A DNA stretch of 64,000 nucleotides from JBOEGW01 sp050633625 (lineage in GTDB: Bacteria; Pseudomonadota; Alphaproteobacteria; Rhodobacterales; Rhodobacteraceae), in contig JBOEGW010000011.1 in the NCBI GenBank assembly GCA_050633625.1, forward strand, positions 1-64,000. Reading direction: 5' to 3'. A program made the translations under genes and the position numbers. The notes beneath the pieces are model-generated. The model was not told the DNA's origin. It ran no database searches and worked only from the letters and a program-made list of their open reading frames with translations. Shown here in pieces: positions 17,900 through 26,593 of this stretch (position 1 is the stretch's first letter; each line of letters opens with the position of its first letter).

Positions 17900-18349
17900 C
17901 TATTTATAGGGGGCCATGCCTGCGCGCGCCAACTCGTCAGCCCGTTCATTTTCTGCGTGGCCAGCGTGACCTTTGATCCACTTCCAAGTCACATCATGCC
18001 GCGCCTGCGCGTCATCAAGCCGTTGCCACAACTCCACGTTTTTCACCGGTTTCTTGTTGGACGTGCGCCACCCGTTGCGTTTCCAGCCGTGAATCCAACT
18101 CGTCACGCCATTTTTGACATAGGCGCTATCGGTCACAATCGTCAGCGTTGATGGCCGCTCAAGGGTTTCGAGCGCTTGAATGGCCGCCATAAGCTCCATC
18201 CGGTTGTTTGTGGTGTCCGCTTCCCCGCCTTCAAGCGCGCGTTCCTTGACGATTTTCGCACCGTCTTTCGCTTGCAGCAGAACGCCCCAACCGCCCGGTC
18301 CAGGATTGCCAGAACAAGCCCCATCCGTGTGAGCAATCAAATCAACCAT
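17900..18349 (-). CDS. rnhA: Ribonuclease HI
   Basis: A 149-residue RNase HI, which removes the RNA strand of RNA-DNA hybrids. The catalytic acidic residues are visible as Asp9 in HTDGACSGNPGPGGWG, Glu52 in NNRMEL, Asp74 in TDSAYV, and the Asp in NERADELAR, with the GHAGHAEN loop before it. Length is normal. It follows ispH after 27 bases and is probably co-transcribed with it. Confidence 0.97.
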   Translation of the reverse strand: MVDLIAHTDGACSGNPGPGGWGVLLQAKDGAKIVKERALEGGEADTTNNRMELMAAIQALETLERPSTLTIVTDSAYVKNGVTSWIHGWKRNGWRTSNKKPVKNVELWQRLDDAQARHDVTWKWIKGHAGHAENERADELARAGMAPYK

Positions 18350-18376
18350 GTCTATTTTCCGTATAATCGCAGGTCG

Positions 18377-19327
18377 TTAAGCCGGTTCACGCAGCACGCG
18401 CGGCACTTTGAACTCGACGTTTTCCTGTGCGGTTTCGACGATCTCAACGGTGACTTCAAAGCGCTCTTTGAACGCATCAATCACCTCATTGATCAACACT
18501 TCAGGTGCCGATGCGCCAGCCGTGACGCCCACCGCTTTCGCCCCATCAATAGCGCGCCAGTCGATCTCATTTGCTCGCCCCACGAGCTGCGCATATGCGC
18601 ATCCAGCAGACGCGCCGACCTCCACCAATCGCCGCGAATTGGAACTGTTGGGCGCACCGATCACCAAGAGCGCATCGACCTTGTCAGCAATCGCTTTCAC
18701 AGCCTCTTGGCGGTTGGTGGTCGCGTAGCAAATGTCTTCTTTGTGAGGGCCGATGATCGCCGGGAAACGCGCCTTCAGGGCGGCCACGATTTCGACGGTG
18801 TCATCCACCGAGAGCGTCGTTTGAGTGATGAAGGCCAATTGCTGCGGATCACGCGGCGTGATGGTCGCGACATCAGCGGCCGTTTCGACGAGAATGACTT
18901 CACCTTCGGGCAATTGCCCCATCGTTCCAATGGTTTCCGGGTGCCCCTCGTGACCGATCATCACCATTTGCAGCCCATTTGCGTGATGGCGCTCTGCTTC
19001 GATATGAACCTTGGACACCAAGGGGCAGGTCGCGTCCACATAGACCATTTCACGCCGATGAGCCTCTGCTGGCACCGCTTTCGCGACCCCATGCGCCGAA
19101 AAGATCACCGGACGATCATCGGGACATTCTTCCAGCTCCTCGACAAACACCGCGCCCTTTTCGCGTAGGCTGTCGACGACGAATTTATTGTGCACGATCT
19201 CGTGGCGCACATAGATCGGTGCTCCCCATTTTTCGATCGCCATCTCAACGATCTTGATGGCACGATCCACGCCGGCACAAAATCCGCGCGGGGCGGCGAG
19301 ATAAAGGGTCAAGGGCTGTTTGGTCAT
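18377..19327 (-). CDS. ispH: 4-hydroxy-3-methylbut-2-enyl diphosphate reductase
   Basis: A 316-residue iron-sulfur enzyme that makes isopentenyl and dimethylallyl diphosphate in the last step of the MEP pathway. The three cluster cysteines lie in GFCAGVDRAI (Cys17), DATCPLVSK and DICYATTNRQ. The conserved His of EIVHN and SAHGV and the TAGASAP block are present. The start is the ATG at 19327; the open frame to 19393 extends toward the upstream tetR stop without similarity. The ispE gene of the same pathway lies at 58.4 kb. It is the first gene of an ispH-rnhA pair. Confidence 0.97.
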   Translation of the reverse strand: MTKQPLTLYLAAPRGFCAGVDRAIKIVEMAIEKWGAPIYVRHEIVHNKFVVDSLREKGAVFVEELEECPDDRPVIFSAHGVAKAVPAEAHRREMVYVDATCPLVSKVHIEAERHHANGLQMVMIGHEGHPETIGTMGQLPEGEVILVETAADVATITPRDPQQLAFITQTTLSVDDTVEIVAALKARFPAIIGPHKEDICYATTNRQEAVKAIADKVDALLVIGAPNSSNSRRLVEVGASAGCAYAQLVGRANEIDWRAIDGAKAVGVTAGASAPEVLINEVIDAFKERFEVTVEIVETAQENVEFKVPRVLREPA

Positions 19328-19389
19328 GGTGCGCTCCTGCTTCTTCTCTTCGGTACTGAATTGACGCACCAAGGTCCAGAGCGTGAAAC

Positions 19390-19992
19390 TCACTTCTTCG
19401 GGGGAAACAGGCGTTCAAGCTGGGTGACCGCGCGACGCGCACGCGCCGCATTTTCAGCTGGAGTTGGCGCAGCCATTGCCCCCGTGACCCGGCGCACCTG
19501 CTGATCGGCAATCAACAACGCGAAAAATGTCTCAACGATTTCAGGCGCATCCCCAGAGAGTGCCTTGGCTGCTACGGCGGAGTCGATCAAGTCCTGAACC
19601 AAAGGAGCAATTCGCGCACGCCCTTCCAGCGCAAGAGCGCCCCCCAGCGTCCCGGTTTCATCCGCCGCAGCCGCCCTATTGAGAGCGATTGCCCGCGCGC
19701 CAAGGAGCATATCCAAGAGCGCTGCGCCAACCTCACTCAGCGCCATCGCCGGATTCGCTCGCTGAGTTTGCGCGGCAAGGAGCACGGCTTCTACGTCCTT
19801 CGCATTTTGCGCCACCAAAGCGCTGAACAATCCGACCTTGTCACCATACCAATTGTAAAGCGTTTCATTGGACGCTTTTGCAGCCTTCGCAATCGCCAAC
19901 ATCGAGGTGCCCGCATATCCACGCGTTTCGATGAGGTCATAGGCGGCTGCGACAATCAGCGCCTTTTTTTGCTCTCGCTTGTTTTCCTGCAT
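19390..19992 (-). CDS. TetR/AcrR family transcriptional regulator
   Basis: A 200-residue TetR regulator. The helix-turn-helix spans about residues 10-55, with GYAGTSMLAIAKAAKASNETLYNWYGDKVGL in two blocks typical of the family. A C-terminal TetR_C-like domain with TFFALLIADQQVRR follows. GGGGAG precedes the ATG at 19992. It diverges from a DUF1772 membrane gene, and two CCGTA-N8-TACGG palindromes lie in the spacer, so it probably represses that gene and itself. It is unrelated in detail to the TetR at 15.7 kb, but the module design is the same. Confidence 0.88.
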   Translation of the reverse strand: MQENKREQKKALIVAAAYDLIETRGYAGTSMLAIAKAAKASNETLYNWYGDKVGLFSALVAQNAKDVEAVLLAAQTQRANPAMALSEVGAALLDMLLGARAIALNRAAAADETGTLGGALALEGRARIAPLVQDLIDSAVAAKALSGDAPEIVETFFALLIADQQVRRVTGAMAAPTPAENAARARRAVTQLERLFPPKK

Positions 19993-20015
19993 CACAAATC
20001 TCCCCTTGACCACAA

Positions 20016-20060
20016 CCGTAACCAAGGATACGGACAAGTCAACCGTACATCAGGTTACGG
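20016..20060. promoter_or_regulatory. Twin operators CCGTA-N8-TACGG for the adjacent TetR regulator
   Basis: Two 18-base inverted repeats lie in the 88-base spacer between tetR and the DUF1772 gene. They are at 20016-20033 (inner ACCAAGGA) and 20043-20060 (inner CATCAGGT). Centres are 27 bases apart. The second copy ends seven bases before the AAAGGAG ribosome site of the DUF1772 gene, where bound repressor would block initiation. Confidence 0.75.
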
Positions 20061-20080
20061 AAATGGAAAGGAGACTCAGA

Positions 20081-20587
20081 ATGAATACATTCCTCAGACC
20101 GATGGCCCTACTTTCGCTGCTCCTAAGTGGCGGAATTTTTGGGTTTTTCTATGCTTGGATCTGCTCAACGATGTGGGGTCTCGACGCCATTGACCCGCGC
20201 ATCGCAATTGCAGCCATGAACGGCATGAACGACAGTGTGCGAAACGCTGTCTTCGCGCCTGCGTTTTTTGGCACGCCTATCGCGCTCTTCCTGACGGCAT
20301 GGTTGGCAAGCAAGGCCGAGGCGAAATCCGCCGCGCGCACATTCCTAATCGCCGCGCTGATTTACCTGTTTGGGGGCATCATCCTCACCGCTTCGATCAA
20401 CGTTCCGATGAACCGCGCCTTGCTGGACGTGGTCATTCCAGAGGACATCGACGCGGCGCAAAGGATCTGGAACGATTACTCGCCTCGCTGGCAGAGGTTT
20501 AACGCCCTTCGCACTTTGTTTTCCGGCCTTGCGTTGCTGCTCACAGGCTATGGGTTGACTGTTCTTCACACTCGCAAAGCCGATTAG
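20081..20587 (+). CDS. DUF1772 (anthrone oxygenase-like) membrane protein
   Basis: A 168-residue membrane protein with four helices. The features FFYAWICSTMWGLD near the start, NVPMNRAL in the middle and a W-x-RFNALRT block near the third quarter are those of the DUF1772 family, sometimes named anthrone oxygenase-like after fungal members. Bacterial members are of unknown function and often sit beside TetR regulators, as here. The ATG at 20081 has an AAAGGAG ribosome site; upstream in-frame codons run through the operators and are rejected. A strong terminator follows. Confidence 0.83.
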   Translation: MNTFLRPMALLSLLLSGGIFGFFYAWICSTMWGLDAIDPRIAIAAMNGMNDSVRNAVFAPAFFGTPIALFLTAWLASKAEAKSAARTFLIAALIYLFGGIILTASINVPMNRALLDVVIPEDIDAAQRIWNDYSPRWQRFNALRTLFSGLALLLTGYGLTVLHTRKAD

Positions 20588-20603
20588 CTGTCACAAACAT
20601 AAC

Positions 20604-20636
20604 AAAAAGGCCCGGGGAGTGGCTCCCGGGCCTTTT
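20604..20636 (+). terminator. Intrinsic terminator, probably bidirectional
   Basis: AAAAAGGCCCGGGGAG and CTCCCGGGCCTTTT pair around a short loop to form a GC-rich stem with an A-run before and a T-run after. It stands between the DUF1772 gene and the convergent NYN gene and can serve both. Confidence 0.88.
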
Positions 20637-20659
20637 CATTTCAGAATAAACGCGCGCTT

Positions 20660-21235
20660 TTACGCGTCGAATTCTTCTTCGTCTTGGCCCACTTCTTCGC
20701 GTGGTTCACGCGCCGGGCGCCCGACAACATCCTTCAGCTCCTCAAGCTCAATGAAATTGTCAGCTTGACGACGCAGCTCATCCGAAATCATCGGAGGCTG
20801 GCTGCGAATGGTGGAAACCACCGAAACGCGCACACCTTTGCGCTGAAGCCCCTCGATGAGCGGGCGGAAATCGCCGTCACCAGAGAAGATAACAATGTGG
20901 TCAACGTGAGGCGCAATTTCCATGGCATCGACTGCGAGTTCGATATCCATATTGCCCTTCACTTTGCGCCGCCCCATGGAATCGGTAAATTCCTTGGCGG
21001 GCTTCGTGACCATGGTGAAGCCGTTATAGTTCAGCCAATCCACCAAAGGCCGGATCGGCGAATAATCGTCGTTTTCCAGCAACGCTGTGTAGTAGAATGC
21101 GCGCAGCAGCTTACCGCGACGCATGAATTCCTGGCGCAAGAGCTTGTAATCAATGTCAAAACCAAGAGCTTTTGCAGCCGCATAAAGGTTCGAGCCATCG
21201 ATGAACAGCGCCAGCCGTTCGTCTCTGTAGAACAT
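20660..21235 (-). CDS. NYN domain protein (LabA/DUF88 family)
   Basis: A 191-residue protein of the NYN/PIN-like nuclease group. The acidic active-site residues are in LFIDGSNLY (Asp13), NMDIELAVDAM and IFSGDGDFRPLI, and the Gly-rich VRVSVVS strand follows. Proteins of this family are predicted RNases; some act in RNA turnover, but no target is known here. The C-terminal 20 residues are acidic (REEVGQDEEEFDA) and likely disordered. The ATG at 21235 follows AAAGGA closely, whereas the open frame to 21397 crosses the divergent folK promoter. Confidence 0.88.
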   Translation of the reverse strand: MFYRDERLALFIDGSNLYAAAKALGFDIDYKLLRQEFMRRGKLLRAFYYTALLENDDYSPIRPLVDWLNYNGFTMVTKPAKEFTDSMGRRKVKGNMDIELAVDAMEIAPHVDHIVIFSGDGDFRPLIEGLQRKGVRVSVVSTIRSQPPMISDELRRQADNFIELEELKDVVGRPAREPREEVGQDEEEFDA

Positions 21236-21335
21236 AATAGGTCCTTTCGAATTGTGTTCGCCGGACAGTCCGTGAGTGTTAGAAGCAAATAATTGAGTGC
21301 CGACGAATGTGCGCGGAACATAGGGATCGAAACCC

Positions 21336-21953
21336 ATGCCACAAGTGCAAAATACAGTTAACCTAGGGTCAAAAGCCCTTATTGCATTGGGTAGCAACGT
21401 CTCATCGAAACACGGCAGCCCTCTGCAAACTCTTCAAAAATCAATCAATTTGCTCGGTTCGGCTCCTTTAACGATCCTCGCCAAGAGCTCTCTATATTTT
21501 TCTCCTTGTTTTCCGGCCGGGGCGGGGCCCGACTATGTAAATGCCTTAATCCTCGTCCAAACGAGCTTAAATCCGACCGAAGTCCTGGCGACCCTTCATC
21601 GCGTCGAAGCAGAGCTTGATCGCGACCGTCCATCCCGTTGGGCACCCAGAACTTTGGACTTGGATTTGATCACGATGGACCAAAAAATCCTTCCTGACCA
21701 GTCTACGCTGCAAAAATGGATAAATCTGCCTCTGGAAGATCAAAAAACCGCGAGTCCTGAAACGCTTATCCTACCGCACCCCCGCGTGCAGGATCGCGCT
21801 TTCGTGCTGGTGCCTATGGCCGAAATCGCGCCCGAATGGCAGCATCCTTTGACCGGGCTGACCTGTCTTCAAATGCTCGATGCTTTGCCCAAATCCGACA
21901 GGGCCGCTGTGCGAATCTTAACACAGCAAGAGCTGAAAAACGCGGCATCCTAA
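21336..21953 (+). CDS. folK: 2-amino-4-hydroxy-6-hydroxymethyldihydropteridine diphosphokinase
   Basis: A 205-residue HPPK, which pyrophosphorylates the pterin in folate synthesis. ALIALGSNVSS is the entry strand, YVNALILVQT the substrate block, and DRPSRWAPRTLDLDLITMD the ATP and metal-binding block with its paired Asp residues. LPHPRVQDRAFVLVPMAEIAP closes the domain. Residues 1-14 precede the domain and are of unclear value, so the true start could be slightly later. It diverges from the NYN gene. FolP and FolB are not in this window. Confidence 0.93.
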   Translation: MPQVQNTVNLGSKALIALGSNVSSKHGSPLQTLQKSINLLGSAPLTILAKSSLYFSPCFPAGAGPDYVNALILVQTSLNPTEVLATLHRVEAELDRDRPSRWAPRTLDLDLITMDQKILPDQSTLQKWINLPLEDQKTASPETLILPHPRVQDRAFVLVPMAEIAPEWQHPLTGLTCLQMLDALPKSDRAAVRILTQQELKNAAS

Positions 21954-22094
21954 GCGAAAATGGGACAAAATCCGCACAATATTGCGCTCATCCGCCAAAT
22001 CACTGGGGGTCTCCCCCCTCAAAACCCTTGTGTTTAACCCCAAGGCCCCATAAGTAAGCCGCTCACATTCGCGAATTCTTGAAGTGGAGAGATC

Positions 22095-22451
22095 ATGGCC
22101 CGCGTCACCGTTGAAGATTGCGTTGATAAAGTCCCGAACCGGTTTGACCTTGTGATGCTTGCGGCCCATCGTGCTCGCGAAATCGCTGCTGGCGCGCCGA
22201 TTACGGTCGATCGTGACAACGACAAGAACCCGGTCGTCTCCCTGCGCGAAATCGCTGATGAGACCCAAACGGCGGATGATCTGCGCGAGCGGATGATCGA
22301 ATCGAATCAGACCCAAATCGAAGTTGATGAGCCAGAAGACGATCAAATGGCTCTGCTCATGGGCGCTGAAACACCCGACAAACCCGAAGAAGACGACATG
22401 AACGACGAAAAACTTCTTCGTGCGCTCATGGAAGCTCAAGGGCAGGGTTAA
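22095..22451 (+). CDS. rpoZ: RNA polymerase omega subunit
   Basis: A 118-residue omega subunit, which stabilises the beta-prime subunit. MARVTVEDCVDKVPNRFDLVMLAAHRAREI is the standard helical core; NPVVSLREIAD follows. The C-terminal half is acidic and low in complexity, as in other alphaproteobacterial omegas. AGTGGAG precedes the ATG. It is 23 bases before rsh, and the rpoZ-rsh order is widely conserved because both belong to the stringent response. Confidence 0.96.
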   Translation: MARVTVEDCVDKVPNRFDLVMLAAHRAREIAAGAPITVDRDNDKNPVVSLREIADETQTADDLRERMIESNQTQIEVDEPEDDQMALLMGAETPDKPEEDDMNDEKLLRALMEAQGQG

Positions 22452-22474
22452 CCCCAAACTGGCAGCGGGCTTGC

Positions 22475-24610
22475 ATGAGCGATCTTACTCTTGATGAGTT
22501 ACTCGATGAGCTGATCGCCAAGGTCCGCAGCTATAACCCTAAATCAAACACAGATTTGATCGCCCATGCGTTTGCCTATGGGCGCGAAATGCACGCGGGG
22601 CAATATCGCCATTCCGGGGAGGAGTATTTCTTCCATCCGGTTGCTGTCGCGGGCATCCTCGCAAACCAACGCCTTGATGACGCAACCATCATCACAGCGC
22701 TGTTGCACGACACAATCGAAGACACGCGCTCCACGTTCGCCGAGATCGAAGACCATTTTGGCCGTGATGTCGCGGAACTTGTGGACGGCGTGACCAAACT
22801 CACAAACCTGCAATTGACTTCCTCAGAGACCAAACAGGCCGAGAATTTCCGCAAATTGTTCATGGCCATGTCCAAAGACCTGCGCGTCATTTTGGTGAAA
22901 CTCGCGGACAGATTGCACAACATGCGCACGATCCGTGCGATGCGCCCTGAGAAACAGGTGCAAAAAAGCCGCGAAACCATGGATATCTTCGCCCCGCTCG
23001 CTGGGCGCATGGGGATGCAATGGATGCGCGAAGAGCTGGAAGACCTCGCTTTCCAAGCGCTCAACCCTGACGCCCGCACCTCCCTGATGCGCCGCTTTGT
23101 GCGCCTGCAACAAGACAGCGGCGATATCATCGAGAAAATCACCAAAGACATTCGCAGCGAGCTGAGGGATGCGAATATTGACGCCAAAGTGATCGGCCGG
23201 GCCAAGAAACCCTACTCAATCTGGCGCAAAATGCAGGAGAAGGACCAAACCTTTTCGCGCCTTTCCGACATTTACGGGTTTCGCATCGTGACCACCAGTG
23301 AAGCTGATTGCTATCGCGTTCTGGGCGCCGTGCATCAACGCTGGCGCTCGGTGCCCGGACGGTTCAAAGACTACATCAGCCAACCAAAATCCAATGGGTA
23401 TCGCTCGATCCACACGACAGTTTCCGGACGAGATGGCAAACGTGTCGAAGTGCAAATTCGCACCCAGGAAATGCACGAAGTTGCGGAAGCGGGGGTCGCT
23501 GCACACTGGGCCTATAAGGACGGGGTACGCACCGAAAACCGTTTCGCCGTAGACCCTGCAAAGTGGATTACATCGCTCTCAGAACGATTTGAAAACGCCG
23601 AAGACCACGACGAGTTTTTGGAGCATGTGAAGCTCGAAATGTACACCGACAAGGTGTTTTGCTTCACCCCGAAAGGCGAAGTGGTCAAGCTGCCCAAAGG
23701 CGCAACGCCGTTGGATTTCGCCTATGGAATCCACACCCGCATTGGCGACAGTTGCGTGGGGGCAAAGATCGACAGTATTCGCGTACCGCTCTGGACCAGG
23801 ATCAAGAACGGGCAGTCGGTCGAAATCATCACAGCCGAAGGCCAGTCGCCACAATCCACATGGCTTGATATCGTCGTCACGGGCCGCGCCAAAAGCGCCA
23901 TTCGCCGTCGCCTGCGCGAGGAAGACCGTGAACGCTTCATCAAGCTTGGCCGCGAGCTTGCACGGGTCACTTTTGAGCATGTCGGGCGCAAAGCCACAGA
24001 CAAAGCGCTGTCAACCGCCGCCAAACACCTCTCTCTTGAAGACCGCGACGACCTGCTTGCGCGCCTCGGCTCAGCAGAAATCGCCGCCCGCGATGTCGTG
24101 GCGCTCTTGTACCCCGAAACCGCATCCGTGGAGAGCGAAGTTGAGGCCAAACGCGCCGTGATCGGCCTGCAACCCGGCCAGCACTTCACGCTCGCACGGT
24201 GCTGTCATCCCGTGCCGGGCGAACGCATTGTCGGTATTTCTTACCCCGGCAAAGGCGTGTTTGTTCACACGATTGATTGTCTCGCCCTTGAAGAGGTTGA
24301 GGACGATGGCAACCGCTGGATCGACGTGCAATGGCATTCAGGCAAGCACCCCGCAATCCACACCATCACCTTGGAAGTCACAATCGCCAATGACGCGGGC
24401 GTACTGGGGCGAATTTGCACATTGATCGGCGAACAAAAGGCAAATATCTCAGACCTTAACTTTATTGATCGCAAACCGGATTTCTTTCGTCTGACCATTG
24501 ACGTTGATTTGCGCGACATCGAACATCTGCATGCCGTCATGCTTGCGCTAGAGGCGGAAACAAACGTAGCAGAAATCAAGCGGCACCGAGATCTGAGCCG
24601 CGCGCCGTAG
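22475..24610 (+). CDS. rsh: Bifunctional (p)ppGpp synthase/hydrolase
   Basis: A 711-residue RelA/SpoT protein, the main enzyme of the stringent response in alphaproteobacteria. The HD hydrolase domain shows FHPVAVAGIL and ALLHDTIEDT (His78-Asp79). The synthetase domain has KPYSIWRKM, DIYGFRIV, NGYRSIHTTV and VEVQIRT. The RFKD sequence before it is the RxKD form found in bifunctional enzymes and not the ExDD form of synthetase-only RelA. A TGS domain (VFCFTPKGEVVKLPKGATPLDFAY) and a C-terminal ACT domain (TLEVTIANDAGVLGRI) complete the usual order. Confidence 0.97.
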   Translation: MSDLTLDELLDELIAKVRSYNPKSNTDLIAHAFAYGREMHAGQYRHSGEEYFFHPVAVAGILANQRLDDATIITALLHDTIEDTRSTFAEIEDHFGRDVAELVDGVTKLTNLQLTSSETKQAENFRKLFMAMSKDLRVILVKLADRLHNMRTIRAMRPEKQVQKSRETMDIFAPLAGRMGMQWMREELEDLAFQALNPDARTSLMRRFVRLQQDSGDIIEKITKDIRSELRDANIDAKVIGRAKKPYSIWRKMQEKDQTFSRLSDIYGFRIVTTSEADCYRVLGAVHQRWRSVPGRFKDYISQPKSNGYRSIHTTVSGRDGKRVEVQIRTQEMHEVAEAGVAAHWAYKDGVRTENRFAVDPAKWITSLSERFENAEDHDEFLEHVKLEMYTDKVFCFTPKGEVVKLPKGATPLDFAYGIHTRIGDSCVGAKIDSIRVPLWTRIKNGQSVEIITAEGQSPQSTWLDIVVTGRAKSAIRRRLREEDRERFIKLGRELARVTFEHVGRKATDKALSTAAKHLSLEDRDDLLARLGSAEIAARDVVALLYPETASVESEVEAKRAVIGLQPGQHFTLARCCHPVPGERIVGISYPGKGVFVHTIDCLALEEVEDDGNRWIDVQWHSGKHPAIHTITLEVTIANDAGVLGRICTLIGEQKANISDLNFIDRKPDFFRLTIDVDLRDIEHLHAVMLALEAETNVAEIKRHRDLSRAP

Positions 24611-24629
24611 GGAAGGGGAAAGCAGCTAG

Positions 24630-25283
24630 GTGTTCAAGCGAAACCCGCGCTCCTACCTCCGTATCATACTGGAGTTTTTCTATCCCCGTGGAGGGTGGTA
24701 TCGTGCCGCGCGTTACGTTGTTCATCGCGTGCGCCGACTGCCCGACCCAGCGCATCGTATTTCGCGCGGCATCGCAGCGGGGGTGTTTGTGTGCTTTACA
24801 CCATTGTTTGGCCTTCACTTTGTCACCGCCGCCTTACTGGCCTTCATCATTCGCGGCAATCGGCTGGCGGCGGTCCTCGCGACATTTGTCGGCAATCCCA
24901 TAACGTTTCCGTTGATCGCAGAACTCAGCCTTGGGCTAGGCTCGCGCATTTTGGGCCTGCCGATGGACATGCACCTACCGCAGTTCTTTGAGGCCTTCGC
25001 GCATTTCACCTCCGATCTCTGGAGCAATTTCCTGTCACTGTTCTCGGCGCGCGAAGCGCATTGGGGCGATAGCACACGGTTTTATCATCGGGTATTTTTG
25101 CCCTACCTTGTGGGCGGCCTCATGCCGGGTTTTGGCTGCGCACTCATCTCATATGGGCTTTCCCGCCCCGTCATCACAGCGTATCAAAAGCGCAGGATCA
25201 AGATGATCCGTAAACGCTACGAGAAACGAATGGCCGAACGCACACAGGCTGCTGCGGCTCAAGAACCGACGGACGACACATGA
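24630..25283 (+). CDS. DUF2062 domain membrane protein
   Basis: A 217-residue protein with several hydrophobic segments. RGIAAGVFVCFTPLFGLHFVTA and FVGNPITFPLI are the signature blocks of DUF2062, a widespread inner-membrane family without known function. Many members precede pdxJ or follow rsh in this clade. The start is a GTG at 24630 behind AAGGGG. The C-terminal end is a charged tail of about 35 residues (RKRYEKRMAERTQAAAAQ). It overlaps pdxJ by four bases (ATGA), so the two are coupled. Confidence 0.88.
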   Translation: MFKRNPRSYLRIILEFFYPRGGWYRAARYVVHRVRRLPDPAHRISRGIAAGVFVCFTPLFGLHFVTAALLAFIIRGNRLAAVLATFVGNPITFPLIAELSLGLGSRILGLPMDMHLPQFFEAFAHFTSDLWSNFLSLFSAREAHWGDSTRFYHRVFLPYLVGGLMPGFGCALISYGLSRPVITAYQKRRIKMIRKRYEKRMAERTQAAAAQEPTDDT

Positions 25284-26032
25284 TGGACCCCCTTGGCCCC
25301 CTGCGATTGGGCGTGAATATTGATCACGTCGCCACCGTGCGAAACGCGCGCGGCTCAGCCTACCCAGACCCGGTCCGCGCCGCGATTCTAGCTGAAACCG
25401 CTGGTGCCGATGGGATCACAGCGCATCTGCGAGAAGACCGCCGTCACATAGGTGATGAGGACATTGAACGTCTGGTCGATGCGCTAAGCGTGCCTTTGAA
25501 TTTTGAAATGGCGGCCACCGATGAGATGCAAGCCATTGCATTGCGCCACAAACCCCATGCCGTGTGTCTCGTCCCCGAAAAGCGCCAAGAACTGACCACT
25601 GAAGGTGGGCTTGAGGTCGCCAAACAAGAAAATCGTCTCGCTCATTTCATCGCGCCTTTGGCAGAAGCAGGCTGCCGCGTATCGATCTTCATCGCCGCAG
25701 ACCGTGCTCAGATCGAAGCCGCCAACCGGATCGGCGCGGCGGTGGTCGAACTCCATACAGGGGCCTATTGCGACTATCACTATGAGGGCAAAATTGCCGA
25801 GCGCGACGCCGAGCTTGAGCGCCTTCGCGAAATGGCAGCATTTGCTCATTCCCTTGGCCTTGAGGTCCACGCTGGTCATGGCCTGACCTATGAAATCGTG
25901 AAGCCTGTCGCCGCATTCCCAGAGGTAATGGAACTCAACATTGGCCATTTTCTGATTGGTGAAGCTGTGTTTCGCGGCCTTGAGGGTGCGATCAAAGAAA
26001 TGCGCCGTTTGATGGATGAAATCCGCGCATGA
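25280..26032 (+). CDS. pdxJ: Pyridoxine 5'-phosphate synthase
   Basis: A 250-residue TIM-barrel enzyme that condenses 3-amino-2-oxopropyl phosphate with deoxyxylulose 5-phosphate to form pyridoxine 5'-phosphate in vitamin B6 synthesis. LGVNIDHVATVRNARG is the signature, with conserved HLREDRRHI, LNFEMAATDEM, VCLVPEKR and HAGHGLTYE blocks. Length is normal. The first ATG overlaps the preceding stop; the second, one codon later, is equally possible. It also overlaps the next gene by four bases. Confidence 0.97.
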   Translation: MMDPLGPLRLGVNIDHVATVRNARGSAYPDPVRAAILAETAGADGITAHLREDRRHIGDEDIERLVDALSVPLNFEMAATDEMQAIALRHKPHAVCLVPEKRQELTTEGGLEVAKQENRLAHFIAPLAEAGCRVSIFIAADRAQIEAANRIGAAVVELHTGAYCDYHYEGKIAERDAELERLREMAAFAHSLGLEVHAGHGLTYEIVKPVAAFPEVMELNIGHFLIGEAVFRGLEGAIKEMRRLMDEIRA

Positions 26033-26496
26033 ATCCCTTAATGTCCTTGGCCCTCCTCGCCGTGACTGCCGTGATGGCGACTTCCACGGTCGCGCAAACG
26101 GTGTCGGATTGCGATTGGCGCGCCAGCACCGCGGCCCTTGTTGAGCCATGGGAGCAGCACAGCAAAACCTATTCCAAAGGCGCGGTGCGCGTCGCGCTGC
26201 TCGATACGGTCGAGCCAGCGGCGGGCGCTTATCACGTCTTGGTCCTCTCCCCGCCCTTCAATGAACTGGGCGAACGTCAATGCAAGGTGATTTCCTTTGA
26301 CGGCACCATGGGCTTTGCAGGCGCGTATTTTGAAGACATCGACGCGGGCTATGATCCCGCCACCGGGCTAATGGTGTCGATCCCCGTGCAGATTTACCTG
26401 CCCGAAGAAAATTTCAGCAATGGCGCCCTGCTGCGCTTTACCCTGAACCAAATCACCGGCGAGATCACGCCTCGTTTGGACCTAGGGCGAGACTAG
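26029..26496 (+). CDS. Secreted protein of unknown function
   Basis: A 155-residue protein beginning with a clear signal peptide (NPLMSLALLAVTAVMATSTVAQT) probably cleaved after about residue 22. The mature part has two cysteines, in VSDCDWR and ERQCKVIS, that could form one disulfide. I do not recognise a family. Its ATG overlaps the pdxJ stop by four bases, so it is the last gene of the rsh-side run before a two-hairpin intergenic element. The coding sequence is as GC-rich as its neighbours, so recent transfer is not suggested. Confidence 0.75.
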   Translation: MNPLMSLALLAVTAVMATSTVAQTVSDCDWRASTAALVEPWEQHSKTYSKGAVRVALLDTVEPAAGAYHVLVLSPPFNELGERQCKVISFDGTMGFAGAYFEDIDAGYDPATGLMVSIPVQIYLPEENFSNGALLRFTLNQITGEITPRLDLGRD

Positions 26497-26520
26497 GGCC
26501 AGTACCCGCGCCCCTTCTTT

Positions 26521-26560
26521 GGTTCAAAAATACCTCGGGGGTATGGGGGCTGGCCCCCAT
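26521..26560. repeat. Two-hairpin intergenic element, copy 1
   Basis: Begins GGTTCAAAAATACC, then TCGGGGGTA closes a TACC/GGTA hairpin, and ATGGGGG-CTGG-CCCCCAT forms a second hairpin. The same start and design appear at 45181. Both copies lie between convergent genes, here the secreted protein gene and a LysR gene. A role as a two-sided transcription stop is likely, although no long T-run follows. Confidence 0.6.
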
Positions 26561-26593
26561 TAAATCAAAAACCCACGCCCGACAGACCTGCCC

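Noticed and set aside
21262..21272. CGGACAGTCCG palindrome before the NYN gene
   Set aside because: It is only 11 bases, GC-rich and single; not strong enough to call an operator.
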